A DNA stretch of 64,000 nt from Bacteroides sp. (GTDB lineage Bacteria; Bacillota; Clostridia; Oscillospirales; Acutalibacteraceae). This document shows, in pieces, positions 36,677 through 45,424 of the stretch. Under the pieces are notes generated by a model that was not told the DNA's origin, made no database searches, and saw only the letters and a list, made by a program, of their open reading frames with translations. Location of the stretch: the NCBI GenBank assembly GCA_023665085.1, contig JAMPEQ010000001.1:221959-285958 (forward strand). The letters are read 5' to 3'. Each line of letters begins with the position of its first letter. Positions within the stretch are counted from its first letter, which is position 1. Made by a program: the position numbers and the translations under genes.

Positions 36677-38004
36677 TGTTTGTATATAATTTTTCTTTCA
36701 ACTCTTTTAAGTGAGTTGAAATTCTTAACAATAAGCTCCTTTCGATGCACCAAGTCATCGTTAGGATTTTTCAGCATTGCAATGATTAAATCATTGTCTG
36801 TAAAAGGTGGCAATTCATCTGTTACAGACTGTAAACTACCTCGTTCATAACGATTTCCTGCACTCTGTTCTTCAAATTGTTCATACCTTGTACCCAAGCC
36901 ATCATATCCTGTGCCTTGAGTTCCTCGGTCAATCCCTCCTGTGCTGACATCTGTATCATCAACTGCTTTTCCAATGCTCTCGCTCTGTGTTCTATCTCCG
37001 ACAGATGACTCTGCAATGTTCCTTTCGTCAGGTAATTGTAATAAATCACCCTGTGATTTTCCTGAAGGAACTGTTTCCTCATCTGCGAATATCTGCCCGT
37101 AATCAAATTCGTCTGTGTCGGGACTATCAGATTTGGAATCTGAACTTCGCCCTGTGTCCTGTAATCGTACTGTACCATTATCAGCACTCCTTTCAATATT
37201 TTTGTTTTCGGCTTTAGTATAATCTGCATTTGATTTTTCTGCAATTATGCGATTTTCAATATCAAGTGATTTTACAGTTTGGGCTATATCTGCAAGTACC
37301 ATCTGTGAAATATCACTCGTTGCAAAACCGAGAGCATTAAGCGTATCAGGTGTGTTGAAATTTACTACTGCCTGAAAATCATCTCCGTCAAAATACTCAC
37401 TTGCATTAAAGCCGAGTCTTGTTAATACCATAAAGGCAATACTGTTTTTAACGGTTAGGCTATACATTGATGAAATCATATCCTCATCAAGTCCTGCAAG
37501 AAAGCTATCGTTTGATACTGCCAACAAGTCCGAAAGATAATCAGGAATATTATCAGCAGTAATATTGTCAGTCATTGACATTACTGCATTATACAGATTG
37601 TCTTTATTCTCAAGCTCACCAAATGAATTTTCAAGGGTTTCGATAACATCAGCCTGATACTCCTCCTTGTACTGCCACACAGGAACAGGCTTTGATTGCT
37701 CACGCTCAACTGTATCTGATATATCAAAGTAGTATTTGATATATTTTCTGTTTTCATTTGAAAATACTGCAATACCTTTTGAGCCTTTTTTGATTTTACG
37801 ATTAAACCTTCTGTTCCATTTATCAAATTCAAGGACAGCCGTTGCATCAGGTCTTTGTGCATAAACGAGTAACTGTTCATCAAAACGCAGTCGATAATTA
37901 TAACAGACAGACGCTAAAAAGCTCTGCCAATTATCAGGTGAGCGTACAACATCCTTGCTGATTTCATCATAAACATTTGATAACAATTCAAATTTAGATG
38001 CCAT
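36628..38004 (-). CDS. N-terminal part of the methylase/helicase protein, split into its own frame
   Basis: 458 residues. The start MASKFELLSNVYDEISKDVV and the following NYRLRFDEQLLVYAQRPDATAVLE and GSKGIAVF are the usual ArdC-like N-terminus of the giant ICE methylase/helicase. A disordered acidic linker follows (~300-400). The last ~49 bases overlap the giant ORF, and its frame ends just where the giant frame starts to look conserved (YEFIIDDKAVGFTTTD). As I recall, related elements encode both parts as one polypeptide, so this may be a frameshift or a natural split. No canonical slippery heptamer was found. It starts 4 bases after the previous gene. Confidence 0.75.
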   Translation of the reverse strand: MASKFELLSNVYDEISKDVVRSPDNWQSFLASVCYNYRLRFDEQLLVYAQRPDATAVLEFDKWNRRFNRKIKKGSKGIAVFSNENRKYIKYYFDISDTVEREQSKPVPVWQYKEEYQADVIETLENSFGELENKDNLYNAVMSMTDNITADNIPDYLSDLLAVSNDSFLAGLDEDMISSMYSLTVKNSIAFMVLTRLGFNASEYFDGDDFQAVVNFNTPDTLNALGFATSDISQMVLADIAQTVKSLDIENRIIAEKSNADYTKAENKNIERSADNGTVRLQDTGRSSDSKSDSPDTDEFDYGQIFADEETVPSGKSQGDLLQLPDERNIAESSVGDRTQSESIGKAVDDTDVSTGGIDRGTQGTGYDGLGTRYEQFEEQSAGNRYERGSLQSVTDELPPFTDNDLIIAMLKNPNDDLVHRKELIVKNFNSLKRVERKIIYKQCIREGFTNLSLMIKP

Positions 38005-38008
38005 ATTT

Positions 38009-38980
38009 TCACCTCGCTATATTATCAAATTTTCTGCCCGTTTTAGTACACACACCATTTTTGTCATAGTTGTCAGGATTAGCACAAGGATCTTTCCAAC
38101 CGAACATAGAGCCTGCCGTCATTGCTGAATACTGAACATCACTGATATTCAATTTGTCATTCAGGTATTTTACAAGTTCTTTATTCTTTTCAGGATCCTC
38201 AACCGTATAACTCGAAACAGAGTATCCTTTTTCACCTTTCTTAACTAAACCTATTTCATTTGTGGTATCAACATAAACAAAGCATTGTTCAGGCAATGAG
38301 GAACGCATAGGAATAACAGAGTTTCCGTTATTCTCCATAAGCTCGGCAAACTGACAGATATGATAAAGATGTTCGCCAATTTCCGTATGATATTCGTCAA
38401 TATATCTGCAAGTGCGAAGTTCCTTTGTTCCGTCATAAAATGTGATTTGAATTTTATCTCCGTCAGGAATCGTGAATAGCTTTTTATATCGGCTATCTAC
38501 AAATTTAATTCCTTTTTCGGCATTTTTGATGTGTCTGTCAAGGCAGTCCTTATCAAATGCAGTTACATAAAAGTTATAGTCACCCTTGTGTGTCTGACAT
38601 TTGATAAGATAAGCATAGTTATCCGTATCTGCTCTGAATACAAAAGCATCAGGTAAGTTATCAAATTTGATATAGCTTTGAGGTCTTGTTGAACAAAGTA
38701 GTTTCATATCATCAAGATTGCGTAAAATTCCTCTGTATTTCGGATCATCACGCAGGGCATTTATGACATCGTCAAATTCCGATTGAAATTCAGGTGTTTT
38801 GTGGTCTTTAATTTCATCCATCCAAGTGGAATAAAATTCACTGCCGTTTCTGCCGAAATCACCACGCAGATAACCGACATAGCCTGTCTGCATTCTAATC
38901 TGCTGACTTTGAGCAAAGGCGTATTTCTTTTCATTTCCTTTTGCAGCACACAAGGTCATAGTATCAGTTACTTTGCTCAT
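38009..38980 (-). CDS. ICE-associated protein, possibly DUF4316/LPD-like
   Basis: The ATG at 38980 has GGAGG 8 bases upstream, so MSKVTDTMTL is the likely start (323 residues). The segments QIRMQTGYVGYLRGDFG, then YRGILRNLDDMKLLC and the later PEQCFVYVDTTNEIGLVKKG, and a C-terminal YSAMTAGSMFGWKDPCANP, recur in my memory of proteins next to the giant helicase in Tn1549-like ICEs. No catalytic motif is seen. It overlaps the 75-residue gene before it by 17 bases. Confidence 0.65.
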   Translation of the reverse strand: MSKVTDTMTLCAAKGNEKKYAFAQSQQIRMQTGYVGYLRGDFGRNGSEFYSTWMDEIKDHKTPEFQSEFDDVINALRDDPKYRGILRNLDDMKLLCSTRPQSYIKFDNLPDAFVFRADTDNYAYLIKCQTHKGDYNFYVTAFDKDCLDRHIKNAEKGIKFVDSRYKKLFTIPDGDKIQITFYDGTKELRTCRYIDEYHTEIGEHLYHICQFAELMENNGNSVIPMRSSLPEQCFVYVDTTNEIGLVKKGEKGYSVSSYTVEDPEKNKELVKYLNDKLNISDVQYSAMTAGSMFGWKDPCANPDNYDKNGVCTKTGRKFDNIAR

Positions 38981-39191
38981 TATCAGCACCTCCGAGATAA
39001 GTAAAGAGCTTGCCTGCTTTTACGGATTCCTGCAACTCGGCAATGATGTTCATTTCTGCAACAGTAATACCCTTAATAGCAACAATGCTTTTGAGAGAAA
39101 GATTTTGCAGTTCTTTTTCGGTATTGATATTACTTTCAAACAGTTTATTTATTACTTTTGTTTTCTGCTGAAAGGTTATTTTGTTTGCCAT
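38964..39191 (-). CDS. small helical ICE protein
   Basis: 75 residues, start MANKITFQQKTKVINKLFE, helical, no membrane segment. GGAGG lies 9 bases before the ATG and it overlaps the next gene. It is the first gene of the methylase/helicase operon. Function unknown. Confidence 0.65.
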   Translation of the reverse strand: MANKITFQQKTKVINKLFESNINTEKELQNLSLKSIVAIKGITVAEMNIIAELQESVKAGKLFTYLGGADNEQSN

Positions 39192-39257
39192 AATATCAGC
39201 CTCCTTTATAACTCATATTTCTTTTGGCTTGTTTAATAGCCGCCCTTAAAAATGATA

Positions 39258-39282
39258 AAAAGCACCGAAAATACGGTGCTTT
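39258..39282 (-). terminator. terminator of the YhcG-like nuclease gene
   Basis: 9-bp stem AAAGCACCG / CGGTGCTTT with a 6-base loop; on the minus strand the stem is followed by TTATCATTTTT. Confidence 0.8.
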
Positions 39283-39295
39283 CAGAAAGTTATAT

Positions 39296-40345
39296 TTAAT
39301 TATTATTGTTATCTTTATTCCACAGGTCTAATACATTCTCAACCTGACTGATTAACTGCTCTTTGTCAGGCATATATAAAACATATCTTGAAGCAAATAT
39401 CTGATTTGACAAACCTCCGAGTGCATATTCGGCAGTGATGCTGTCTTTATCTGTACAAAGGATTATGCCGATTGGTTTATTGTCATTTTCATCATTTATT
39501 TCATTTTCGTAATAATTCAGATACATATTTATCTGACCGGCAGCTTCGGGAGTAAGTTTTGTAGTTTTAAGCTCAATTAAAACATATGCCTTTAGTATTT
39601 TGTTATAGAATACCATATCCACATAGTAATGTGTATTATTTATTGTAACTCTCTGTTGTGTTCCAACAAACATAAAACCTCTGCCAAGTTCCAAGAGAAA
39701 ATTTTCTATCTGTCTGACCAATGCTTTTTCCAAATCATTTTCAAGCATAGGCTTATCCTCAGGTATTCCGAGAAATTCAAAAACATAAGGATCTTTTATT
39801 ACATTTTCAGGTGTTGAATAATCAATTCCTTTTTGTGATAATTCAAAAACTTTTTCTTTATTTGCATCGCCCTTTGATAATAACAATCTTTCAAATAAGG
39901 AGCTGTTTATCTGCCTTTTTAATTCTCTGACTGACCAAGAAGAATTAATACATTCTTTTTCATAAAAGCTTCGTTTATCAGTATCCGATATAGATATAAG
40001 TTCACAATAATGTGACCAACTCAATTTTACAGACAGTGTCTGGAATTTTGGATATTCCAAATAAAAAGCTCTCATATTATAAATATTTGAAACGGAAAAA
40101 CCTTTTCCGAGCTCTTTAGATAATTCCTTTGAAAGCACTTTAAGTGTCTTGTCACCATAAGCTGCTCTGATATTATCATTTTGCTCATACTTAACAATAA
40201 TTTCACCGATTTTCCAATAGGTAATCAGTAATTCATTATTAACCTGAACGGCAATGTTTTTGCGGGAATTTTCAATCAAACCTTTAATTTCATTTACAGC
40301 AGAATTTACTGAAAAGTTATTATCTGCAACCAATATATTAGACAT
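39296..40345 (-). CDS. PDDEXK nuclease of the YhcG/DUF1016 family
   Basis: 349 residues. An N-terminal DUF1016 domain (IAVQVNNELLITYWKIGEIIVKY; FSVSNIYNMRAFYLEYPKFQ; SWSHYCELISI) precedes a C-terminal PDDEXK nuclease core with VLIELKTTKLTPEAAGQ (~residue 262) and a following GIILCTDKD. Family members bind DNA and occur in restriction-like and defence loci. The gene has its own terminator and an A/T-rich upstream region, so it is a separate cargo unit in the ICE. The 5' end has GGGAGAAAG ahead of the ATG. Confidence 0.85.
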   Translation of the reverse strand: MSNILVADNNFSVNSAVNEIKGLIENSRKNIAVQVNNELLITYWKIGEIIVKYEQNDNIRAAYGDKTLKVLSKELSKELGKGFSVSNIYNMRAFYLEYPKFQTLSVKLSWSHYCELISISDTDKRSFYEKECINSSWSVRELKRQINSSLFERLLLSKGDANKEKVFELSQKGIDYSTPENVIKDPYVFEFLGIPEDKPMLENDLEKALVRQIENFLLELGRGFMFVGTQQRVTINNTHYYVDMVFYNKILKAYVLIELKTTKLTPEAAGQINMYLNYYENEINDENDNKPIGIILCTDKDSITAEYALGGLSNQIFASRYVLYMPDKEQLISQVENVLDLWNKDNNNN

Positions 40346-40520
40346 ATGCTTTCTCCCGATAAAAGTTATAGATATATAATACTATAAAAATAAGATAACA
40401 TCAATTATTTTATTTAAAGCAAACTGAATTTTAATCAATAAACACAACAAGAAAAATTTAAGCAGTCATAATTTTTCCTAAATTTCATTATCTGCTCTCC
40501 TTGTGAATATCTTAAAATGA
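40346..40520. other. A/T-rich gap upstream of the nuclease gene
   Basis: No ORF with supporting signals. On the minus strand it includes TATAGTATTATATATC about 20-35 bases before the nuclease start, a possible -10 region. Nothing else is recognised. Confidence 0.4.
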
Positions 40521-40552
40521 ACAGGGTGGACACAATTCATGCGCCACCCTGT
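40521..40552 (-). terminator. terminator after the adhesin operon
   Basis: 9-bp GC-rich stem ACAGGGTGG / CCACCCTGT with a 14-base loop, followed on the minus strand by TCATTTTAAG. It ends the lipoprotein-adhesin-peptide operon. Confidence 0.7.
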
Positions 40553-40561
40553 GATGTTCAA

Positions 40562-40654
40562 TTAGTCCTTTTTTCTGTTTTTAATCTGCAAAATAACAAT
40601 AGCTGCAACAATAACAACTACCATAACAATTCCGATAATAGCTTTAGGTGTCAT
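40562..40654 (-). CDS. 30-residue membrane peptide coupled to the adhesin gene
   Basis: Sequence MTPKAIIGIVMVVVIVAAIV followed by ILQIKNRKKD: one membrane helix and a basic end. GGAGG lies 8 bases upstream inside the adhesin coding sequence, and the adhesin stop overlaps this ATG (TAATG). The strong site and coupling support a real gene. It could assist sorting or membrane insertion of the adhesin; inference. Confidence 0.6.
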   Translation of the reverse strand: MTPKAIIGIVMVVVIVAAIVILQIKNRKKD

Positions 40655-43600
40655 TATGCTTTACCTCCTTTATTCGATTTCTTTCTCTTAATGAGGTAAT
40701 ACGCAAGTGATACGATACCGAAAGCAGATATTGCCATTACAGTAGCAATCGTTCTTTTGTTACTATTATCACTTGTCTTTGGTGTCTTAACTACATAAGG
40801 AGTTAATTTCACAGTCTGCCCCTTATCGTTAATATCAGCGTGAGCAGTAAGCTCAATGCCGTCACGATAAAGCGTTTCAAATACAACAAGTTCTGTATCG
40901 GTCTTGATGCCACTTGCATCAAAGGTAAATTCAACATTCACCTTGCCGTTGCTTTTTTTAGGAATAAAAGTAACCTCGCTTGTAACAGGCTTGCCGTCAA
41001 TTTCAAATGGTTTGCCTGTGGACTTATCCATAAGAGTTCCAACAATTTTGTATTCTTTGCCGGGAACAAGATGCTTGTACTCAACAACATCATCAATTGT
41101 GATTTCGCCTTTTGCCACAACTTCCTTATTTCCATCAACAGTAGCCGTAGTTTTCAGTTCAGGAATTCTGTCATTCACAACAGTAAATTCAATAATCTGT
41201 TTGTTTGTATCAATCTGAACAGGGTAGATTTCATCATTAGCAAGATAATTTTCAGCAGGCTTTAATTCTTTGATTAACCAATTACCGATTGGGATATTGT
41301 TAAAGGTGAATATGCCGTTGCCGTCTGTTTCGCAGGTGAGTAATGCGTTATCCTCTGTAAACTCGGTTTCATCAGGATTAAATAAACCAAATAAAGCACC
41401 CTCTATTGTCTTTTCGGTTTCACGGTCAATCTTTAAGCCTTTGATATTGCCGTAAATGATTTTGTTTTCAATAGGGTTACCGTCATTTACTGTTAGATTT
41501 ACAACTGCCGTGTCCTGTCCTGCATATTCAAAAACAACAGGGTATTTATTGTCATTGAGGATATATGCGTTGTTTGTTGCAATTTCTTGAATATAATAAT
41601 CTCCGATTGGTAAATCAGTCTTAACCTCTGCTTTGCCGTTCTTATCCATATTGATAATTTCAATCAAAGCATCGGCAGGAATTACTGCACCACTTGCAGA
41701 TACAAGTTCCTTTTCTGCATACAAACCAAAGGTTACACTTGTGACCTCACCGTTGTTACCAAGTCCGAACAGTTCGTCAAGCTCCATTGTCTTTTCAAAC
41801 TTGATTTCGGCTTTCTGCCTTTCATTGTAGAAAGATGTTGCAGTCTTGCTGATTTCTACATTCTGTCCTGCGTATGCAAGTTCAACCGAATGAATTTCAT
41901 CATTTAACACCATTCCATACGGAGCAGTTTTTTCTTTTACATCATACTTGCCAAGATAAAGCAATTTGCTTGTTGCAGTGCCGTTATCATCTGTGGTAAT
42001 GGTATCAACAATATCACCCTTTTGGGCTCTTGTTGTTCCGTCAAGTGTAACAATATCCTCGGCTGAGATAATATCAAAAACTGCACCCTTTAAGATGTCT
42101 TTAGCAAACACAGGCTGATAAATCTGTGTTGAGCCGTCATTGCCCGATAATGCAACATCAGAGAATACCTCACCTGATTTTGTAACAGTTATTGTGCCTT
42201 TCTGCGCAGTGTTTGCCTTTTCAACCTTAACGATTGTGAGAGCATCTTCAACTGTAGCATTGTCAGCAGATATATCAAAAACAATCGGTGTTTTATCAAC
42301 GATATAGCCATAAGGGGCAGCAACCTCAACTAACTTGTAATTTGTACCATAAGGTAGCTTTTCAGGTGTTACAAGGTAGCCTTCGTCATTGGTATAGAAA
42401 GTATCAATGGTAGTCGGCTTTGAATAGGTGAATGACATTGAGATAAGATTATTATGCTTGTCATAAAGCTGAAAGCCTGCATTAGCATAAGGAATTGTTT
42501 TTCCTGTTTCGGCATCTTTCTTAACAACCTTGAGATAGCTCTCAAAATTTGAATTGTTGATAAGGTAAGGATATGTTTTTCCGTTTTCTGAAACATAAAC
42601 AGTAAAGTCCTTTATGAACTCTCTGCCATCCCAACCTTTCGTTTGATGAACAACATAGGTGCCGTATGGCAATAATTTTGAAATATCATATCCGTATTCA
42701 TCACAAACAAGAATATCTCTTTCATCAGGATCAGCCTTTTCATAACTGCCTGCTGATTTCAGATATATCTGAAATTCAGCATCCTTTTCGGGTGTTTCAA
42801 TCTGCGTATCACCATTGTCTGTGTGCTTGATGATTGCAATTCTGCCCTTGATTACCTGTTCGGTAACAGCGTTTTTACATTCGTTATACTCGACTGTATA
42901 GAGTTTCGGATCAGCACCGACAGGGTGCTTTGTGCCGTCAACAAGATAGCCTTCACTTGAGGATAACTCTTGAATATACCAATCCGTATCACAGACATAG
43001 TAATCTGTTGTGAACTGTCCGTATTCATCGGTGTAATAGGTGTCAACAAGGGTTGTGCCTTTATATATTCCGTATGATGCACCTGCAAGCGTTCCGTCAC
43101 CCTGTGGGGCTGTCTTTTCAACATCTGTCTTTGTTACCTGTACTCTGAATTTTTTTAAATCATTGTTAAAGGTAAGGGTTGATGTTTTATCAGCCTCAAT
43201 GGTAACTGTCTGATTGTCAGGAGTAACATATCTGACAGGCACATTCGTTTCCTGAACAGTATATGTTATCTTGTTATTGTTTTTATCATAAACGGGAACA
43301 CCTGTGATTGTGGCAATACCGTCTGCATTTGTTGTTGCGTTATATGTTTTGCCGTCACTGCCTTTGACGATAAAGGTAAAGTCTTTTACAATCTTGTCCT
43401 CTGAATTTTTCTGTATCTTAATATTGCCTTTTAAGAGCATATTGTTGAACGAAACATTAACTGTTTTTCCGTCTGTAACAGTAGCCGTTTTTGTAGCCTG
43501 CTTAACATATCTGACAATATCGTTTTCCTTGATTGTATATGTTCCGATAGGAATATTTTTAAGCTCTGCATTGCCGTTACTGTCGGTAGTCAGAGTATAG

Positions 43601-44577
43601 GTTTTTCCGTTGCCTGTTACTGTGAAAGTAATATTTTTGATAATCTCATCCTCGGATGTTTTGCTGATTTTCAGATTACCAAATTCAATATTGACATCAA
43701 TCTTAAAGGTCTGTGGATCGGCTTTTTTTGAAAACATCAAATTCTGCACATTGCCCTCAAATTCAAAGTACACATAATTTGTTGTATCATCATCGTAGGC
43801 ACTGCCGTCAGGTAAATTCTTGTATATTTTCTGTGATGCTGAATTAAACTTAACCGAATGGGTAGTGCAGTCACTTGCAACGGAGATTTTCAGCTTGTTT
43901 TCGCCTTTTGTGTGAGAAAATGTTACCTTATCAATCGTCTTTGAAAAAGTAGGATAATATTTTAACACACCGTTAGAATCGGTAAGGGTGGTTGAGCCAC
44001 CGAGATTGATTTTCTTTGTATCTCCGTCAAACGAAACTGCCTTATCATAATACAATTCAATTAAGTCCTCTGTGTCGGATAGCCAATCTGTATATAGCTT
44101 GTCACTCATATATGTGCTGTCCCACGAGGAACGAGAGGGATTCACGCCGAGCATTTCCCAAACAAACTGTTGTGTGCAACAGGCAGCTATCCATTCGGCT
44201 TTTGTGTCGGGCAATCCATCACCATATTGGAGTGTATATCCGAATGCAATATAGTCTGCGATTTCACGATAAGTGTCACCTGAACGATTCAGATATTTCT
44301 TGAATTCTTTGCCGTATTCATAGGTACTGCCATCAGGTGAGGTTACACCATATTGACAGCAAAACACGATATATGTTTTTCCTCCGTAAGTCGAGTAGTG
44401 CATTTCGTGTCCGTATTTGTCATAGCTGCCACTGATAACACCGAATTTTGCATTACTGTTCATATCGGTAATATAATCGTCAGCAAATACAGTAGTCGGG
44501 AATACCGACAGAATAATCAGTAAAGACAAGAGCATTGATATTGCTCTTTTTGAAATCGTTTTTATTTTGTTTTTCAA
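40654..44577 (-). CDS. sortase-anchored thioester/Cna-B adhesin of the ICE
   Basis: A TTG start at 44577 (AGGAAG 6 bases upstream) is chosen; longer versions would read through the terminator at 44611-44643. About 1307 residues. Signal peptide (AISMLLSLLIILSVFPTTVFA). An N-terminal thioester domain follows, with Cys in IVFCCQYG (~70) and Gln in TQQFVWEM (~137). Then come about ten Cna-B/SpaA-type beta modules (repeats such as GTYTIKEN, YGTYVVHQT) with isopeptide-type Lys/Glu, and an end with TPKTSD, a membrane helix and KRKKSNKGG. Thioester domains bind host or cell surfaces covalently, so this is a likely mating or colonisation adhesin. Sortase B at 10373-11110 is the likely anchoring enzyme. 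Confidence 0.9.
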   Translation of the reverse strand: MKNKIKTISKRAISMLLSLLIILSVFPTTVFADDYITDMNSNAKFGVISGSYDKYGHEMHYSTYGGKTYIVFCCQYGVTSPDGSTYEYGKEFKKYLNRSGDTYREIADYIAFGYTLQYGDGLPDTKAEWIAACCTQQFVWEMLGVNPSRSSWDSTYMSDKLYTDWLSDTEDLIELYYDKAVSFDGDTKKINLGGSTTLTDSNGVLKYYPTFSKTIDKVTFSHTKGENKLKISVASDCTTHSVKFNSASQKIYKNLPDGSAYDDDTTNYVYFEFEGNVQNLMFSKKADPQTFKIDVNIEFGNLKISKTSEDEIIKNITFTVTGNGKTYTLTTDSNGNAELKNIPIGTYTIKENDIVRYVKQATKTATVTDGKTVNVSFNNMLLKGNIKIQKNSEDKIVKDFTFIVKGSDGKTYNATTNADGIATITGVPVYDKNNNKITYTVQETNVPVRYVTPDNQTVTIEADKTSTLTFNNDLKKFRVQVTKTDVEKTAPQGDGTLAGASYGIYKGTTLVDTYYTDEYGQFTTDYYVCDTDWYIQELSSSEGYLVDGTKHPVGADPKLYTVEYNECKNAVTEQVIKGRIAIIKHTDNGDTQIETPEKDAEFQIYLKSAGSYEKADPDERDILVCDEYGYDISKLLPYGTYVVHQTKGWDGREFIKDFTVYVSENGKTYPYLINNSNFESYLKVVKKDAETGKTIPYANAGFQLYDKHNNLISMSFTYSKPTTIDTFYTNDEGYLVTPEKLPYGTNYKLVEVAAPYGYIVDKTPIVFDISADNATVEDALTIVKVEKANTAQKGTITVTKSGEVFSDVALSGNDGSTQIYQPVFAKDILKGAVFDIISAEDIVTLDGTTRAQKGDIVDTITTDDNGTATSKLLYLGKYDVKEKTAPYGMVLNDEIHSVELAYAGQNVEISKTATSFYNERQKAEIKFEKTMELDELFGLGNNGEVTSVTFGLYAEKELVSASGAVIPADALIEIINMDKNGKAEVKTDLPIGDYYIQEIATNNAYILNDNKYPVVFEYAGQDTAVVNLTVNDGNPIENKIIYGNIKGLKIDRETEKTIEGALFGLFNPDETEFTEDNALLTCETDGNGIFTFNNIPIGNWLIKELKPAENYLANDEIYPVQIDTNKQIIEFTVVNDRIPELKTTATVDGNKEVVAKGEITIDDVVEYKHLVPGKEYKIVGTLMDKSTGKPFEIDGKPVTSEVTFIPKKSNGKVNVEFTFDASGIKTDTELVVFETLYRDGIELTAHADINDKGQTVKLTPYVVKTPKTSDNSNKRTIATVMAISAFGIVSLAYYLIKRKKSNKGGKA

Positions 44578-44610
44578 AACAATCTTCCTTTCGTTTTTTA
44601 TTTTGGATAC

Positions 44611-44643
44611 AAAAAAAGAGCCGAATGTTAATTCGACTCTTTG
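44611..44643 (-). terminator. terminator between lipoprotein and adhesin genes
   Basis: 12-bp stem AAAGAGCCGAAT / ATTCGACTCTTT with one mismatch and a GTTA loop; on the minus strand it is followed by a run of seven or more T. It lies 10 bases after the lipoprotein stop, so the adhesin is probably expressed by read-through or at a lower level. Confidence 0.85.
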
Positions 44644-44653
44644 ATGCACCATA

Positions 44654-45220
44654 TTAATTTAATTTTATGCTTGCAGTATATTTACCACACCAATAGCAAT
44701 GTTCTACCCTAAAATTACCTGAAGCATCGTGACTGCCGATATATTCAAGTGCTTTATCCATAGCCTCTGCCTCACTGTCTACCCAACCAATCGGACCGAC
44801 TTTGCAGGAATGTCCGTCTACATTACAATCCCAATCATCTTCGGTAGTTGTAACCTTTTTGGTGGTAGCAGGTTTCTGTGTTGTGGTAACTTCCTTTGTT
44901 GTTGTCTGCTTTTTGGTAGTGGTCTGCTTTTGTGTTGTAGTCTGTTGCTTTGCCTTTGCAGTGGTAGTTTTTACTGTGGTATTTCTCTCTGTTTCTTTCG
45001 GCTTTGTTGTTGATTTAGCAGTAGTAGTTTGAGTTGTTGAAATCTCTGTACTGCTTTCAGTTTCTGTGACAATTTTACTATCGTGATTTTCGGTTTTACT
45101 TGCCGAAAAAGAAACTGTTTCACTCTCATCAGCATTTTTACTAACCTCTGCATTATGGCTGCAACCTACGAACATCATTACTGCAATCAGCATTATTGCA
45201 ATCAAACCGTACTTTTTCAT
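44654..45220 (-). CDS. Thr/Lys-rich lipoprotein with C-terminal Cys-containing domain
   Basis: The second ATG (45220) is favoured, being 8 bases after AGGAG, while the ATG at 45226 is too close. 188 residues with lipobox MFVGC, a long low-complexity Thr/Lys linker (TTTAKAKQQTTTQKQTTTKK) and a C-terminal ~60-residue domain with four Cys (DWDCNVDGHSCKVG; EHCYWCGKY). It is the first gene of the adhesin operon. ICE lipoproteins can act in entry exclusion or mating; nothing here proves that. Confidence 0.75.
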   Translation of the reverse strand: MKKYGLIAIMLIAVMMFVGCSHNAEVSKNADESETVSFSASKTENHDSKIVTETESSTEISTTQTTTAKSTTKPKETERNTTVKTTTAKAKQQTTTQKQTTTKKQTTTKEVTTTQKPATTKKVTTTEDDWDCNVDGHSCKVGPIGWVDSEAEAMDKALEYIGSHDASGNFRVEHCYWCGKYTASIKLN

Positions 45221-45241
45221 ATTCATCGCTCCTTTGTCAAT

Positions 45242-45270
45242 ATATTAACTCTAACGGGAATATTTGGCAA
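45242..45270 (-). promoter_or_regulatory. promoter of the lipoprotein/adhesin operon
   Basis: On the minus strand TTGCCA (45270-45265) and TAATAT (45247-45242), 17-base spacing, giving a very short leader before the ATG at 45220. The rest of the gap to 45424 shows a purine-rich stretch (GGTTAGGGTGTGGGGAAGGG, 45383-45402) and no gene. Confidence 0.6.
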
Positions 45271-45424
45271 TAGTGCGATCTAAAATTAAATCATAAGCAT
45301 CATTCCTTTATTTTTTGTATTGTTTATATAAACTCTCTTAATGAGATGTTTATTCTTATTTCGGTAAGTATTGTTATATATGGGTTAGGGTGTGGGGAAG
45401 GGTGACTGAAAATTTACAATTACA

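Noticed and set aside
40517..40699. Plus-strand ORF across the adhesin end
   Set aside because: It spans a terminator and lies opposite the small peptide gene, which has the better start site.
44729..45032. Cys/Val-rich plus-strand ORFs in the lipoprotein region
   Set aside because: Mirror of the Thr/Lys linker of the lipoprotein gene; no ribosome binding site.
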